A DNA stretch of 64,000 nt from Gnetum montanum (lineage: Eukaryota; Streptophyta; Gnetopsida; Gnetales; Gnetaceae). Within the stretch, counting starts at the first letter, position 1; the number at the start of each line of letters is the position of its first letter. Of this stretch, positions 1 through 10,324 are shown in pieces. The position numbers and the translations under genes are program-made. The notes beneath the pieces are model-generated. The model saw only the letters and a program-made list of their open reading frames with translations. It was not told where the DNA came from and made no database searches. Location: assembly GCA_015680685.1 (NCBI GenBank), contig MNCI01006836.1:93075-157074 (forward strand), given 5' to 3'.

Positions 1-413
1 AATTTGCAAAAAGAATAAATCAATCTGCTGCGCTTCCTTTGACTTTGACTTTTCTTTTCTTAAAGCTCGTTATGCTGCTCTGCGTAACAGAGCCTAAACT
101 CAGCCCTGAGCAAAGGACTTAGCCGAATATGCGACATGTCGCATATTACAGTGTTTAGGCTTTAAACTTCATCAAATCTATTGAAGTAAGTCACCTTATG
201 ATATTGGAATATGTTGCAGAATTACGCTAAGCGACACTACGCTATGTTGCGTAATGTAGCGTAAAGAGAGAAGTTTTGAAATCTGTAAGGAACTTGGAGA
301 CTTAATGCAACGTGCCTCTTTGCTTTGCTTTGCCTTCGGGAATTTTGCCGTGAACTTTCACCCAAATCGTGAATCTTCACCTTAGGCCGATTCGCAATTT
401 CTACGGTGTTTCA
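1..413 (-). repeat. T1 3' LTR, partial
   Basis: Left-hand LTR of T1, cut by the window start. In the sense direction it begins TGAAACACCGT at 413 and is preceded by the polypurine tract. It aligns without gaps to 15188-15601. Only the U3 side is visible. Confidence 0.9.
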
Positions 414-479
414 ATGGCCCCTCTTTGTTGATGATTAGAGGGCTTGCCCGAAAGACGTCGACAAAGAATACGAAACACC
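405..479 (-). other. Inverted repeat bracketing the PPT / 3' LTR junction
   Basis: GGTGTTTC (405-412, the LTR terminus) and GAAACACC (472-479, internal) form an 8-bp stem. A second stem, CTTTGT (423-428) with ACAAAG (461-466), lies inside it. T3 has the outer arms at 61047-61054 and 61115-61121, T2 at 45411-45418 and 45478-45484. The spacing is nearly constant at 58-59 nt from LTR end to second arm. Confidence 0.6.
414..426 (-). other. T1 polypurine tract (PPT)
   Basis: Reads AAAGAGGGGCCAT on the minus strand, directly before the LTR terminus TGAAACACC. It would prime plus-strand DNA synthesis. The same tract is at 61056-61068 in T3 and, decayed, at 45420-45432 in T2. Confidence 0.8.
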
Positions 480-1564
480 AGATGGGCGAAAGTACTAACA
501 GCGTTCATCAATAGGTACTCAAGTGTCATCCTGTCAACGTAGAGATGCATAGATGAGGGAAACGAGAGATAGAATGGTATAGGAGGAAACAAGTTCGGGG
601 AAGACCCAAATGAGTAGGGATAGTTGTTTCATGCATAAGCACTCAGGCTCTCTCCTACGATTGCGTTTGCATGGAGTTATGTCATCATTTTGTAGGTGAA
701 GGGGCTTGCATAGATGAATTGTGTTGTGTCTGCATGGCCTGGGTGAGATGTGTTTCACCCGTTTTGGTGGCCCTCATTTTTTTTTGCGTCCACTAGGCAG
801 GTTGCGTTACACCGGTTCATGGACTTGAGTGTAATGCAAATGCAGAAAGTGTGGGCTGCGTATGTACATTTTGCATATGGGAAGCAGATGGTGGAGATGT
901 AGAGAAGTAAGAGCTAGGGGTAGGATCATGAGGATGCACCTTCGAGTGGACAAGTGAACTTAGACAGCCATCTCAAAACATTGTCAGTGCTACACCATTT
1001 AGATGAACGCATCTTTGAACGACGTCCGCGTAACAAGTAACCTGCAACCAAAGAAGAAAACAGAGGATACCATTGCTCGTGCGAATTACCGGCGAGGTTG
1101 TTGAAACAAGTACTATTTGAGATGAGATAAAGTAAATGGGCTGTGAAGGAGGAACTGTAGCACGAGGCTAGAGTCTTCAACATTGACACTTGGCCTAGCA
1201 TATCGCCGCCAAAGGACATCAGACTCAGCACCCCTGACTTGTTATGCAAAGAACTAGCTAGGTGAATCTATGAAGCCAGAGTTTGATAGTGATGATGAGA
1301 GGAGATCCCCAAGGTCGTAGTTGGTGAGAACTCCTTTGGGGCTCCGGTCGGTGAATCTGAACTCTCAGAGGTGCCACCGCTGTAGTGGGTGCAGTGACAA
1401 CATCTCTGAGGGGTCAGTAGTATGCCTTTCAGCACATTCGAGGGATCAGCAGAATGCCTGTGAGGTAGCGATGCTGGGGCTGTCCCAACATCCCATCTCA
1501 TTTGCTTTGCAGCTGCGCAGAGACGACTACGCTCGCTTGATTTGCATGATGGCGATTTGTAAGT
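480..1564 (-). other. T1 3' untranslated region
   Basis: No domain is recognisable. It aligns over most of its length to the 3' region of T3 (about 61120-62100). One minus-strand frame at 1268-1501 (77 codons) lines up without gaps to part of a 267-codon T3 frame, about half the residues identical. That is roughly what neutral drift at this nucleotide identity would give, so I do not call a gene. Confidence 0.6.
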
Positions 1565-2090
1565 CCCAGTTTTAAGTCCTGGTAGATTGTCGTTGCTGGT
1601 TTTAAGCCTCAGTAGATCATGGTCCTAGTTTAAAGTCTGGGCAGACCGAGAAATGCTAGTTTTACGTCGTAGCGGACGGTGGCGAGGCTGATTTATGGTC
1701 TCAGAAAACCGTGTTGTGAATGTCAGTTTCATGTCATGATCCAGGGACAAGTCTGTGCTAGTTTTACGTCTCAGCAAACGGGTGCTTACCTTTGCCAATT
1801 CTATGTCATGGCGGATAGCTGGTGCCATTTTAGCCTAGTGGCGAACGCGTGTAGGAAATGCTAGTTTTTTGTCTTGGCAAACCTGTACAACACTACCAGT
1901 TTTATGTCGTAGCGGACGGTTACAACTTGCCAGTTTTACATCGTGGTAGATGATCAGTGCTAGTTTAGCGTCGTGACGGACGCGTGAAGGGAAGGCCAGT
2001 TTTTCGTCGTAGCAGACGTTTTTTGCCAGTTTAGCGTCATAGTAGACGATTGCTGCCAGTTTAGCGTCATAGCGGACGATTGTTGCCATA
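1565..2090 (-). repeat. T1 3' tandem repeat array, about 16 degenerate units of 30-37 bp
   Basis: Units begin (C)CAGTTTTA on the plus strand and contain a short dyad GTC...GAC, for example GTCGTAGCGGAC. Units 1-9 match units 1-9 of the T3 array (62104-62432) in order; the remaining units are extra. The array lies between integrase and PPT. Variable tandem arrays in the 3' region are a known feature of Tat/Ogre elements and a source of satellites. Translated, they give a spurious peptide repeat (DAKLA). Confidence 0.85.
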
Positions 2091-2139
2091 CCTAATGCTA
2101 ACACTGAAGATGTAGCTAGACGTAGTACCACTTCAGATA

Positions 2140-3290
2140 TATGTGATTCACAGGGTTTGGCAACTCGTTGCCATCGATATCTGCTAGCTTGAATGCTCTG
2201 TTGCCATACTCATCAGTCACCAAGAAAGGGCCCTCCCAGTTTGCAGAGAACTTGCCCACTAGTTTGTGAATGGCCTTGAGAACTAAATATCCTTTCTTGA
2301 TTGGATGCTGCTGGAGATTATGGTGATGCTTTTGCCTCTATTTTTCTTGATACTTCTCGATTGTATCAAGTGTCTGTATTCACTTCTCTTCTACTGAATC
2401 CAAATCCATGATCTGAGACTCGGTGTATTGAGTCTCATTTATAATCATGGAGAGGACCATTCTCAGAGAAGGAACCTGTAATTCGAGTGGCAGCACTGCC
2501 TCAGATCCGTAGACTAGGTTGTAGGGCGTACTATCTGTAGCCGTCCTACATGTAGTACGATACGCCCATAGCACATAGAGGATCTTTTCATGCCACCGTC
2601 TCTTGTTATTGTTGAGCATTTTCTTGAGTAGATTAATGATGACTTTATTTGTGCCTTTAGCTTGACCATTTGCTTGCAGTAATAGGGCGAGGAAAAAGAT
2701 TGTTTAATGCCAAGGCCATCACAGAAGGATTTGGTTTCTGTACTACTAAATTGTGGCCCGTTATCGGTCATAATAGTCATCGGGAGACCAAATTTGGTTA
2801 CAATGTTTTCTAGGATAAAATGGCAAATTTGTTAAGATGTGGTCTTCCGTAAAGGAATAGCTTCTACCCACTTTGTGAAGTACTCAATAGCGGTAATTAT
2901 GAAGCTATGACCTGCGGAAGATTTCAGTGTGATAGGCCCTATGATGTCTAGTCCCCATCATTGAAATGGCCATGTTATCTGAGTTGTGTGTAATTCTATA
3001 GGCGACACGTGTATAAGATTTGCGTGACGCTGACACGTGTCACACGTTTTAACCTTTGTCAGATAATTTTTTTGCATGTAAGGCCAGCAATACGCTAAGC
3101 GACAGATTTTTGAAGCCATAGCTCGTGGTGCTACGTGTCCTCCGCATAATCCTTTGTGGACCTCGCCAACTATACATTGTACTTGGTCTTTGTTAATGCA
3201 AGTAAGTAGCACACCATCAAAAGAGCGTCTACAAAGAGTACTGTCTCCTATGATGACGTACTACCTAGCTCGCTTGCAGATTGCATCTTT
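2140..3290 (-). pseudogene. T1 integrase (H2C2 zinc domain plus DDE core), broken
   Basis: Would insert the cDNA into the genome. The H2C2 zinc-binding region is at 2958-3290 (HEGLCGGH-type motif, then CDTCQRH). The DDE core follows: an LDIIGP-type first Asp region with EYFTKW at about 2850-2950, MTDNGPQF at about 2760, and the C-terminal part at 2380-2619 (WAYRTTCRTAT, LVYGSEAVLP). Two lesions are decisive. A one-base deletion separates the frames near 2675, and the codon for the catalytic Glu reads Lys (QAKGTNK against QAEASNK in T3). A stop separates the H2C2 domain from the core in some frames. The terminal stop is also changed, so the frame runs on towards the repeat array. Confidence 0.85.
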
Positions 3291-3857
3291 CTACGCGCGT
3301 GTTAACTTGTGCAGTGGCTTACCATGCAAGAGGTAAGTATTAATGCTATCGTACCACTCTGGCGTTCTATCCTCAAGCAGAGAAGATATTTGTGCCGCTT
3401 GAATGATGGGATCTGTGCAATCTGTTATTAATGAAGGACAGGTGTCGAACAGGTGTGAGGGCACGTTCAAAGCCAGTGTAGCCAGTGCATCGGCCAGTGT
3501 GTTATCAGTGCGTGGCACGTCTTGGGCATCGATGGTCATGAACCACCTCAGAAGATCTTTAGCCATATCGTAGTAGAGTTGTAAATGTGCAGCCTTGTAG
3601 GCATAGACTCCTGTGATCTGATTTATAATGAGCATCGAATCACCCTTAATTGCCAGGTGACGAACATTGAGCTCTCTGGCAGTTAGTAATCCCCTGAGGA
3701 TCCCCTCGTACTTTGCCACATTATTCGTACAGGGAAAGGTCAAGCGATAGGCGTGAAGACGCATATCCTCAGGTGATAGTGTAATAACTGTAGCGGCACT
3801 GCCGCCTCTAATAGTTGAAGCTCCATCAAAATATAATGTTGCTTCAGGGCCTGTCAA
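3291..3857 (-). pseudogene. T1 additional RNase H-like domain (aRNH)
   Basis: 188 codons open. RNase H-like features are YFDGAS near the N-terminus, NNVAKYEG, IKGDSMLIINQITG and, near the end, RTDNTLADALA. It sits between the RT-linked RNase H and integrase, the position diagnostic of the Tat lineage. The same domain is in T3 (63700-64000) and, decayed, in T2 (about 56700-57200). The frame is open here and continues towards the H2C2 domain of integrase, so this is the best-preserved piece of T1 pol. Confidence 0.85.
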
Positions 3858-4079
3858 AACAGGGCTTAAACTATGTACATGTTCATCTGGAAACTCAGGC
3901 TCTATAGTTGCCTGACTGTCAATAGGCGATGATACTAATTGGTCGGCTATCGCTTGGCCTTTCGTAGAAGATTGACCAATGTAATGCAGATCGAATTCTG
4001 CCGTAATAGCTTCCCAACGAGCTATTTTGCTACTTTCATATAGATTATGTGTAATGGCTCTAAGTATGTTATTTTTACA

Positions 4080-5165
4080 AATAATTTTGACCTAGCTAAG
4101 GAAGAGATAGTGCCTACATTTTTTTAGCATAAATACTAATGCTAGAAAATTACGCTCTACTTCGTTGTACCTTGTTTCGTACGCACATAAGGCATGACTC
4201 AAGTAGTAGATGGGTACTTCTAACCCATCGCTTCTCTTTTGACAAAGTAATGCGGCTAAGGCTATGTCTGAGGTTGCAAGGTAAATGTAGAACGGTTGAT
4301 CCCTTTGTTGTGGGAATACCGTTGGCAAGCATTGAAGTTCCTATTTTAGGCTGTCAAATGCACGCTGGCAATCGTCTGTCCACTCGAAATTAACACCTTT
4401 CTTAAGGAGATGCTGCATAGGGTGTAGTTTATCTGTTAATCTCAAGATGAACAGCCTGATAAACTGTAATCGTCCTTGTAACCCGCGTAATTGCTTAAGA
4501 TTTGTAGGGGGTGTCAGTTCAACGATGGCTTTGACTTTGTCAGGATCCACACGTATACCAGTTTTTGAAACCACAAACCCCAGCATGCGTCCAGTTTTGA
4601 CTCTGAATACGCACTTCTTTGGGTTGAGCCGGAGGTCGTATTTGGAGCATCTTTTAAGTACTAACTCCAGGTCTTTTGAATGATCTTCTGATTTCATATA
4701 CTTGACAGCTATATCATCAACATAATCATTCAGTCTTCCTAAGAGGTAATCACTAAAGATATATGTCATAGCCCGTTGATACGTTGCTCCAGCATTTTTC
4801 AAGCCAAAAGGCATCATGGTATAGCAAAAGGTGCCCAGGGCATCATGAACGTTGTGGTCAGTTGATGTTCTGGGTTGATGCAAATCTGATTATAGCCCGA
4901 AAAGCCATCCATGAAGGATAGAAGCGCATGCCCAGCTGTTGTATCGACTAGTTGGTTGATACTCAGTAGTGGGAAGTTATCCTTGATTGTGGCCTTATTT
5001 AAATCTCAGAAGTCTATACAGATGTGTATGCTTCCGGTCTTCTTTGGAAAGACTACAATGTTAGATACCCAATCCGAGTAATCGACCGCATGGATGAAAC
5101 CAACCTGATATAGTTTGGTGATCTCATCACACATTGCTAGTGTGATCTTCGGTTTGATTTTTCAT
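4080..5165 (-). pseudogene. T1 reverse transcriptase-RNase H, frameshifted
   Basis: RT would copy the element RNA into cDNA and RNase H would remove the template. In sense order: KPKITLAMCDEITKLY and PKKTGSIHICIDF (about 5160-5010), LSFMDGFSGYNQI (about 4920), a frame change near 4880, then MPFGLKNAGATYQ, the YVDD box (DYVDDIAVKY at about 4720) and LNPKKCVFRV. RNase H (4092-4340) shows FYIYLATSDIALAALLCQ and YNEVERNFLALVFML. The catalytic YVDD is preserved, but the frame change between fingers and palm and the break near 4340 make it non-coding. Nearest relative in the window is the T2 copy at 57230-58400. Confidence 0.88.
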
Positions 5166-5614
5166 GCTTTTTGCTTAATCGCTTTGATATGTGGGTCTAG
5201 GATTATGTTATGTTGAATTAACCTTGGATCTAGTCCTAGCATGTCTTTGTATGACCATGCAAATACTGTGACATTGTCCTGGAGGACTTGTTTTATAGTG
5301 TCATGCGTTCCTTGGTCTAACAGAGAACTAACCTTAAGAGTCTTAATCTCACCCCTATGTGTAACCATAGAGACCTCGTTGAGGGGGTCTTCAGTTACAT
5401 CTCCAGCTTCCAGATCTAGTGTGTGCATCGATTGTTCTGGCCAGTCTAGCAATGTTTTCGACGTGGCTATGGTTGTGTCACTAAGGGTAAGGTTAGTTTC
5501 TATTAGTATTGGATCAAGTTGTCTAATGATTTCACCTTGTAGGCCTGTTAAAACTAGCGGTGCAGACAAAGTTTCATCCATTGGCCAATTATCTTGCAAA
5601 ATTATCAAATACAA
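5162..5614 (-). pseudogene. T1 pol N-terminal linker between protease and RT
   Basis: 150 open codons immediately upstream of RT. A conserved part (EQSMHTLDLEAGDVTEDPL, then KTLKVSSLLD and TVFAWSYKDMLGLD) is shared with T2 at 58560-58880; WSYKDM is the usual lead-in to gypsy RT. On the sense strand the frame is preceded by a pyrimidine-rich stretch ending TTTTGCAAG at 5593, a possible 3' splice site. That would fit the intron reported between protease and RT in Ogre elements, but I could not pair it with a convincing donor. Confidence 0.7.
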
Positions 5615-5925
5615 AAGTAATTAGAAAGATGCTAAGTTTGATGTGATAAGTATTTAACAAATAACGCTTGGTTTAGTCTAAGAGGATGTGATGTGACGTT
5701 ATCGAGTGTAAAAAAAACTAACTGATTTTCAAATTCTGCGAACAGCCTGTAATCAATGCGACCTGATTACGAGGCGATAAGATACAGTAGTTTAGGGTCG
5801 TTTCAGACTGTAATGCATGCGATATCTGTCGCAATTATTGCCTTGATTTTGGGTTCCAGCTCATACTGACACCAGTATTTGGGCAAGTCTCGCTGAAATC
5901 GGGCATCAAGTAGGTTAATTCCGCA

Positions 5926-5933
5926 TATAAGTA
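5926..5933 (+). promoter_or_regulatory. TATA-like box of the antisense gene
   Basis: TATAAGTA lies 154 bp upstream of the first ATG (6080) of the plus-strand gene, in a 465-bp stretch (5615-6079) that otherwise holds nothing recognisable. The ATG context is CAACAATGG, favourable for plants. A candidate only. Confidence 0.35.
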
Positions 5934-6494
5934 AGCAGTTCTCATTGAAAACAGGCTGTTGTCCATTGCGAATTTGAATTCTCAGCCATTACAGAGAGAA
6001 AGAGGAAGAGTAAAAGATTGGAGCATGTTACTTGTGACTTGTGAGAGTGTGAAGGTGTAAAGGTGTTAGAACTGCAACAATGGTGCCAAAATTAAGAGGG
6101 AAGAACACCAAGTTAGCCAATATTGACGAAGTGCAAGGGAGCCTGCAACGTGCCTCGCAAGCCATGGTCGAAGTGAGAGATGTTACGCCTTTGAATCGGT
6201 AGGCCATCCCTTGCGTATTCACATTGTTTTTAATGACATGTCTCCTTTTTATAGTGTTTACTCTTGTAGCATCGCCTGCGTAAATTAGAGTTTTAGACTA
6301 TAGACCTCGCGTTAAAATGAGGGTTTATACAATAGGATTGCGTCTATCACCATTGTCAGGGACAAACCTTGTATTGTTGCAAGGGTTTAGGCGATTTCGG
6401 CATGAATAGCTAAGCGTAATTTACAGATTTTCTATAATTTAAGCATGCAAATCTGAATCTAGACGTTAATGTGTTTATTATTTTCTTTGTACAG

Positions 6495-7100
6495 TATCAT
6501 GTTAAAACCCATCTTAATCGTCTTAGATATAGTTGGGGTTTTATGCTATATAAACCTGATCGTACCTAATGTTCCTCCCCCTCAAACTCGGTTGCATGGG
6601 AGGGCCATATGGTTCCGAAAGGATGCGCTAGAGTTTCTGTAGTTTTTACTACATAACTACAACATTATTGTATGGTCACACTTTTCGGGAGATATTTTTG
6701 GCACCATTTTGGAACACCTGTTAGTGGGTTCTACACAAGGAATCCTGGCTTTCTTGATAGATGGGGCTATCGACACTGCCCGTCCCCAGGACCTTGAACT
6801 CAGTGCTAGAGGATTGAGGTGCTTAAGTTGGATCTGGGAAATGGCCAGGTTTAGCTATTACCATGTATACAATACTTTGTTCATGGCCCGTCATGTCTCG
6901 ACTTACTTCCAGAACCCACCAGGTACAATGTATTATTCAGGCGAGTAAGTTTTTTTCGTTGGCAATATAGTCATTATGTGTCTAATGTCTGGATTTTTGT
7001 AAAGTGTAAGATAATAATGTGTCGTATGATACAGGTTTTTTATCCATGAGAACAAATTAGTAGGCGATAATGATACGTTAACTTGGACCGAGACGGCAAT
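6495..7100 (+). pseudogene. FCP1/NIF-like HAD phosphatase domain of the antisense gene
   Basis: Exon 2 and the start of exon 3. Motif I reads ILIVLDIVGVL (Asp at residue 51), in the place of the family's DxDGTL or DINGLL. Then come ALEFL and NYNIIVWS (Trp 100), matching the 'REFLEFLLENYEVGIWS' pattern of FCP1-like proteins, and YNTLF (165-169) followed by FQNPPGTMYY, matching the 'NTLLIDDSP...NPPNTAIFP' region. The second motif I acid is Val and the motif IV acids are replaced (LFMARHV), so phosphatase activity is not expected. One stop at 6640. The assignment rests on motif order only; a different HAD subfamily is possible. Confidence 0.55.
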
Positions 7101-7406
7101 AAAGGCGTTTACCTCGACTAGCAACATACACGCTGGTGTAATAGGGCAGATTGCCTTCGACATTCATGAATACCCCACCCGTTATGCTGATTCCTTCCAG
7201 AATTGCTAGAATCTCAGGTGGTTACATGAATAATGGACTTTGGACCCGCCCCTTACCGTCGCGGATGTGCAGAGAAAACTTCCTCCATTTCCTTTGCCGT
7301 TTGGACCTGGTGAAATTACTGCATATTTTCTTGTTGCGTATGTAATCGTGAATCTTGAATGTTGCGTAATAATATTTTTTACATGTGTCTTGCATTGTTC
7401 AGTCAG

Positions 7407-8452
7407 GGAATCCTGGGAGATTACCCTTACAATTTTCGGCCATGAGGTGAATACCCTCCTCTTCTTCTATGGCGACATCAAGAAGGCATAACGCTGGCTC
7501 GGCCATGTGGCAGCCCCAGTTGCGTTGGTTACCAAGCTGCGGGAAGTGAGGCTAATGCACTTATTTTTGGTCGTAACCCCTAATGTTCCTACCAGTGAAA
7601 TATTAACCCTGGTCAACTACTTCAGCGAGAGGGCTAAGCGTTTTTTCACGCGCGTGCATCACGTACGTGTAAATTTTGATATTGACGCTCAGCTATTTGC
7701 AGACCTCTTTGGCCTCCCTTCTGATGGCCTCCCCATAGAGTAAAAAGTGAAGAGGAGCCTCAAGTGTCAGGAGGAGCTGGAGGAGTGGCTAGGGACCAAG
7801 AAGGAGGCTAAGGGGATCCCTTGTAAAAAGATCGAACTAGAGATCGCCAAAATGATTTATCCCCTATTCCGGGCCTGGGCTTTCCCCAAAACACTCTTGC
7901 AGGGGAGGTTCTTTACCATAGAACAGACTCGTATCATGCGGGAGGTTATGGAGGAAGGGACCCAGTTCGACTAAGCAAGCTATTTTGCTGAGGGGTTATG
8001 CACTAAAATGATCAAGCTTTGTCAGAAGGTTTAGTCTCGTTTCAACATGCATTTCACCTTCTTCATAGCTTGCTTTCGGCGTTTTGCCGAATTTTTGGTT
8101 GTCCAAAGGAATGGGGTCTGGGTACAGTAAGACCAAGATCAACTATCCAAACCTTGGATTACCCACATTTTTGGCACTACCCGAGGACAGGATCCCCCAG
8201 AGGGGATTGGCAAGTCTCAGTTTATAACTACAAGGGATTTGGCGGTGCCTCAAGTACGGGTCTCGGACAACGTAGGCTGGGTGATTCCCACTTACACTAG
8301 TGATGCTTCGCAGGGGAAACGCCTGGCGGCAGAAATCGTAGACACTTCAGCTCAATGTAAACGGCCTTGGCTAATCGAGGCCCCTGTGGAACTAGCAAGT
8401 GGCATAGGCCGTACTGTGCAAGTCAGAGTTCAGCAGAGTAAACCTCCACCTG
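7407..8452 (+). pseudogene. Exon 4 of the antisense gene, unrecognised central region
   Basis: The longest exon, 348 codons in one phase. Contains LFADLFGLPSDGLPIE and, further on, MIYPLFRAWAFPKTLLQGRF. I do not recognise the family. Five single-codon stops (7489, 7741, 7972, 8032, 8128) interrupt an otherwise continuous frame, and the reading frame before and after each stop is coherent, which argues for recent decay of one protein. The donor at 8453 is a clean GTAAGT. Confidence 0.6.
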
Positions 8453-9002
8453 GTAAGTGTAAAGATGTAGTTGTGGCAATTACTGTATTTTGGAACTCTA
8501 TTCAGTATATTTTGAATCATTTAAATGCGTTATGTGATATGAACAGCGAGGCCTATGGAGCGGTTGATCCCTGAAATAGGGGCAGTGATATTGAGTCGTG
8601 GGGAAGGAGCCCCAGTTTTGGAAGAGGAGGCCCCAGCTGTTAGGATAAGTGATGCACAAACCCTTGTGTGTGAGGAGAGGGAGGAGGCGGAAGATGTTGA
8701 CACACTCCCCACTGTAATGGGCAGAGGTATGGAGTGTGTTAGAAATTTTAAGGGATCTTGTTAGTAATTAGAAATTTTAACTAAATTACACTATAGGTGA
8801 AGAAGATGCATCCATGTCTACCGCTGTGAGCAGAGCATGGAGGGAATTTCCTGACAAGTTTGCCTTCATGGAAGGCGTTGTCAGTGATATGATCGAGCGT
8901 CTCGAGCGCATCAATCCTGAGGCTGGTATGTTACAGCTATAATAGGTTTATTTTATTATAAAGTGGTAATGTTTCATTTATATTGATAATGTTTGCTATT
9001 AG

Positions 9003-9820
9003 AAGCTCGCCTTCGATGGGACCCAACGGAGCCCATTGATTTGGACATAGTGGAGCCTTCATCAGACGAGGTGGTTATGCTGCATAACATTTATGAAGAG
9101 ATGCATAAATGTGCGTTACGCTCGACTCGCTCCTTGTGGGAGAGCAAAAATGTCAATGAAGACCTCTGAAAAAGGTTGCAGAGGTCAGAGAGGGAAAAGG
9201 AGTCTTTGGCCAAAGAGGTCGGAGACTTAAAATCATGATGCAAATTCCTGCAGGCACGGGAAATAGGGGTAGAGGACTGGCATACAGCTGTTATTGACTA
9301 CTCTCGCTATTGGACCGTAGTCAGGAACAACGTGCAAACCAATCAGGAGTTGGTAGAGCAGAGGATGCAAATAGAGCTGTTATCTCAGAAAAGCCAAGAC
9401 TGGAAGGATTTCTGCGCAAGCATGCAAGAGTGGGGGCAGAAGGAAAAGGATCACAAGCATTTGTATAAGTGAGAGTGTCTCTCTTATCGTCAGCATTACC
9501 GTGATTCTACCGTCGAAGCTCAATCCTTGCGGGTATTCCTTGATGTCATTGGTGCATCCAAAGCTTTCGAGGAGTTTCAGGAGCAGGTGACTGTAAGAGC
9601 GTCTCCGGAAAGAGAGATTACTCTTCCTGGGGGTGAGACTATTGTCCCTACCTTCTTCCCTAAACCGCCTCGATGGACTAGTGTGGACAAAGGGAAGGTG
9701 AAGGCTGGAACTGCTCTGGAGAATGAAGTATGGTCTGAGTTAACTGAAGATGAAATCATGCAGTGACTATGGGTTAGTTTAGAAAAGCTCCCCTTTGCTG
9801 CAGAAGCAGGACCATCACGA
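9003..9820 (+). pseudogene. Exon 7 of the antisense gene, charged coiled-coil-like region
   Basis: 272 codons rich in Glu, Lys, Gln and Arg, for example RLQRSEREKESLAKEV and QELVEQRMQIELLSQKSQD, suggesting a coiled coil. A compact C-terminal part holds LPGGETIVPTFFPKPPRW. All four stops are TGA (9167, 9236, 9470, 9764), each one C-to-T step from CGA (Arg), as expected from deamination at methylated CpG. It ends at donor GTAAGT (9821). Confidence 0.6.
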
Positions 9821-10324
9821 GTAAGTTTGAATATTATTGAATCTAAATTTTCTGATTATGGTGTCAAGTCTTTGCTAATGTATTTGCGGTATGTAGGTAC
9901 AAGAATTGGATGGAGAAGGCGAATAGGGTGAGGAGCAAGTGCAGACAGAGGAGCGTAATGATGAAGAACGTCCTCCTGTGGAGCTGGTGTTAGAGCAAGG
10001 ACCTCGTGAGGATGACATTCCTCATGAAAGAATATCTTCTAAAAGGAACAACCCACTTCAGGATGATTTATTAGGCTTAGAGCCGGATCTGAGGGATACG
10101 GGTGACAGTGGCACCAGGGGGAATGCGTAACTGTGATTTACGCATGATTTTATTGATTGGAATTGAACAATGGTCGTATGAATTTTGGAAAGACTGGCTA
10201 TAAGATCTACTGTATGGTTTTAAATGTTATTATATATATTTTTTAGTTTTATGTCTTTATTTGCAACGCGTAAGTGTAGTTGATAAAGGTTTTGAATAAG
10301 TTACGTTGTTGTGAAATGGAATTG

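Larger units (their letters stand above)
6080..10130 (+). pseudogene. Eight-exon antisense gene inside T1, FCP1/NIF-like N-terminus, 13 stops
   Basis: Exons: 6080-6198, 6495-6944, 7035-7337, 7407-8452, 8547-8726, 8797-8925, 9003-9820, 9897-10130. All seven introns (69-296 bp) start GT (GTAAGT, GTATGT and similar) and end AG, and every junction keeps phase. The spliced frame has 1093 codons including TAA at 10128 and not one frameshift. In-frame stops: 6640, 7207, 7231, 7489, 7741, 7972, 8032, 8128, 9167, 9236, 9470, 9764, 9924. Residues about 46-215 resemble an FCP1/NIF phosphatase-type HAD domain; 640-1092 are charged and helical. Central part unrecognised. It lies on the opposite strand between protease and RT, so its transcription would oppose the retrotransposon. 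It could be a captured host gene or an antisense gene of this Tat lineage (antisense ORFs are known in Tat elements such as Grande). The splice model is strong; the function is inferred by eye. Confidence 0.75.

Noticed and set aside
1565-2090. CRISPR-like array
   Set aside because: Eukaryotic retrotransposon context; the repeats are degenerate and there are no unique spacers.
1835-2131. 98-codon frame with a DAKLA-type peptide repeat
   Set aside because: It is only the translation of the degenerate tandem array; the period is not kept to a multiple of three and T3 does not keep it.
3154-5624. Plus-strand frames opposite T1 pol (for example 5241-5624, 4447-4683)
   Set aside because: Shadows of the minus-strand pol; no motifs, and no introns that preserve a frame as in the 6080-10130 gene.
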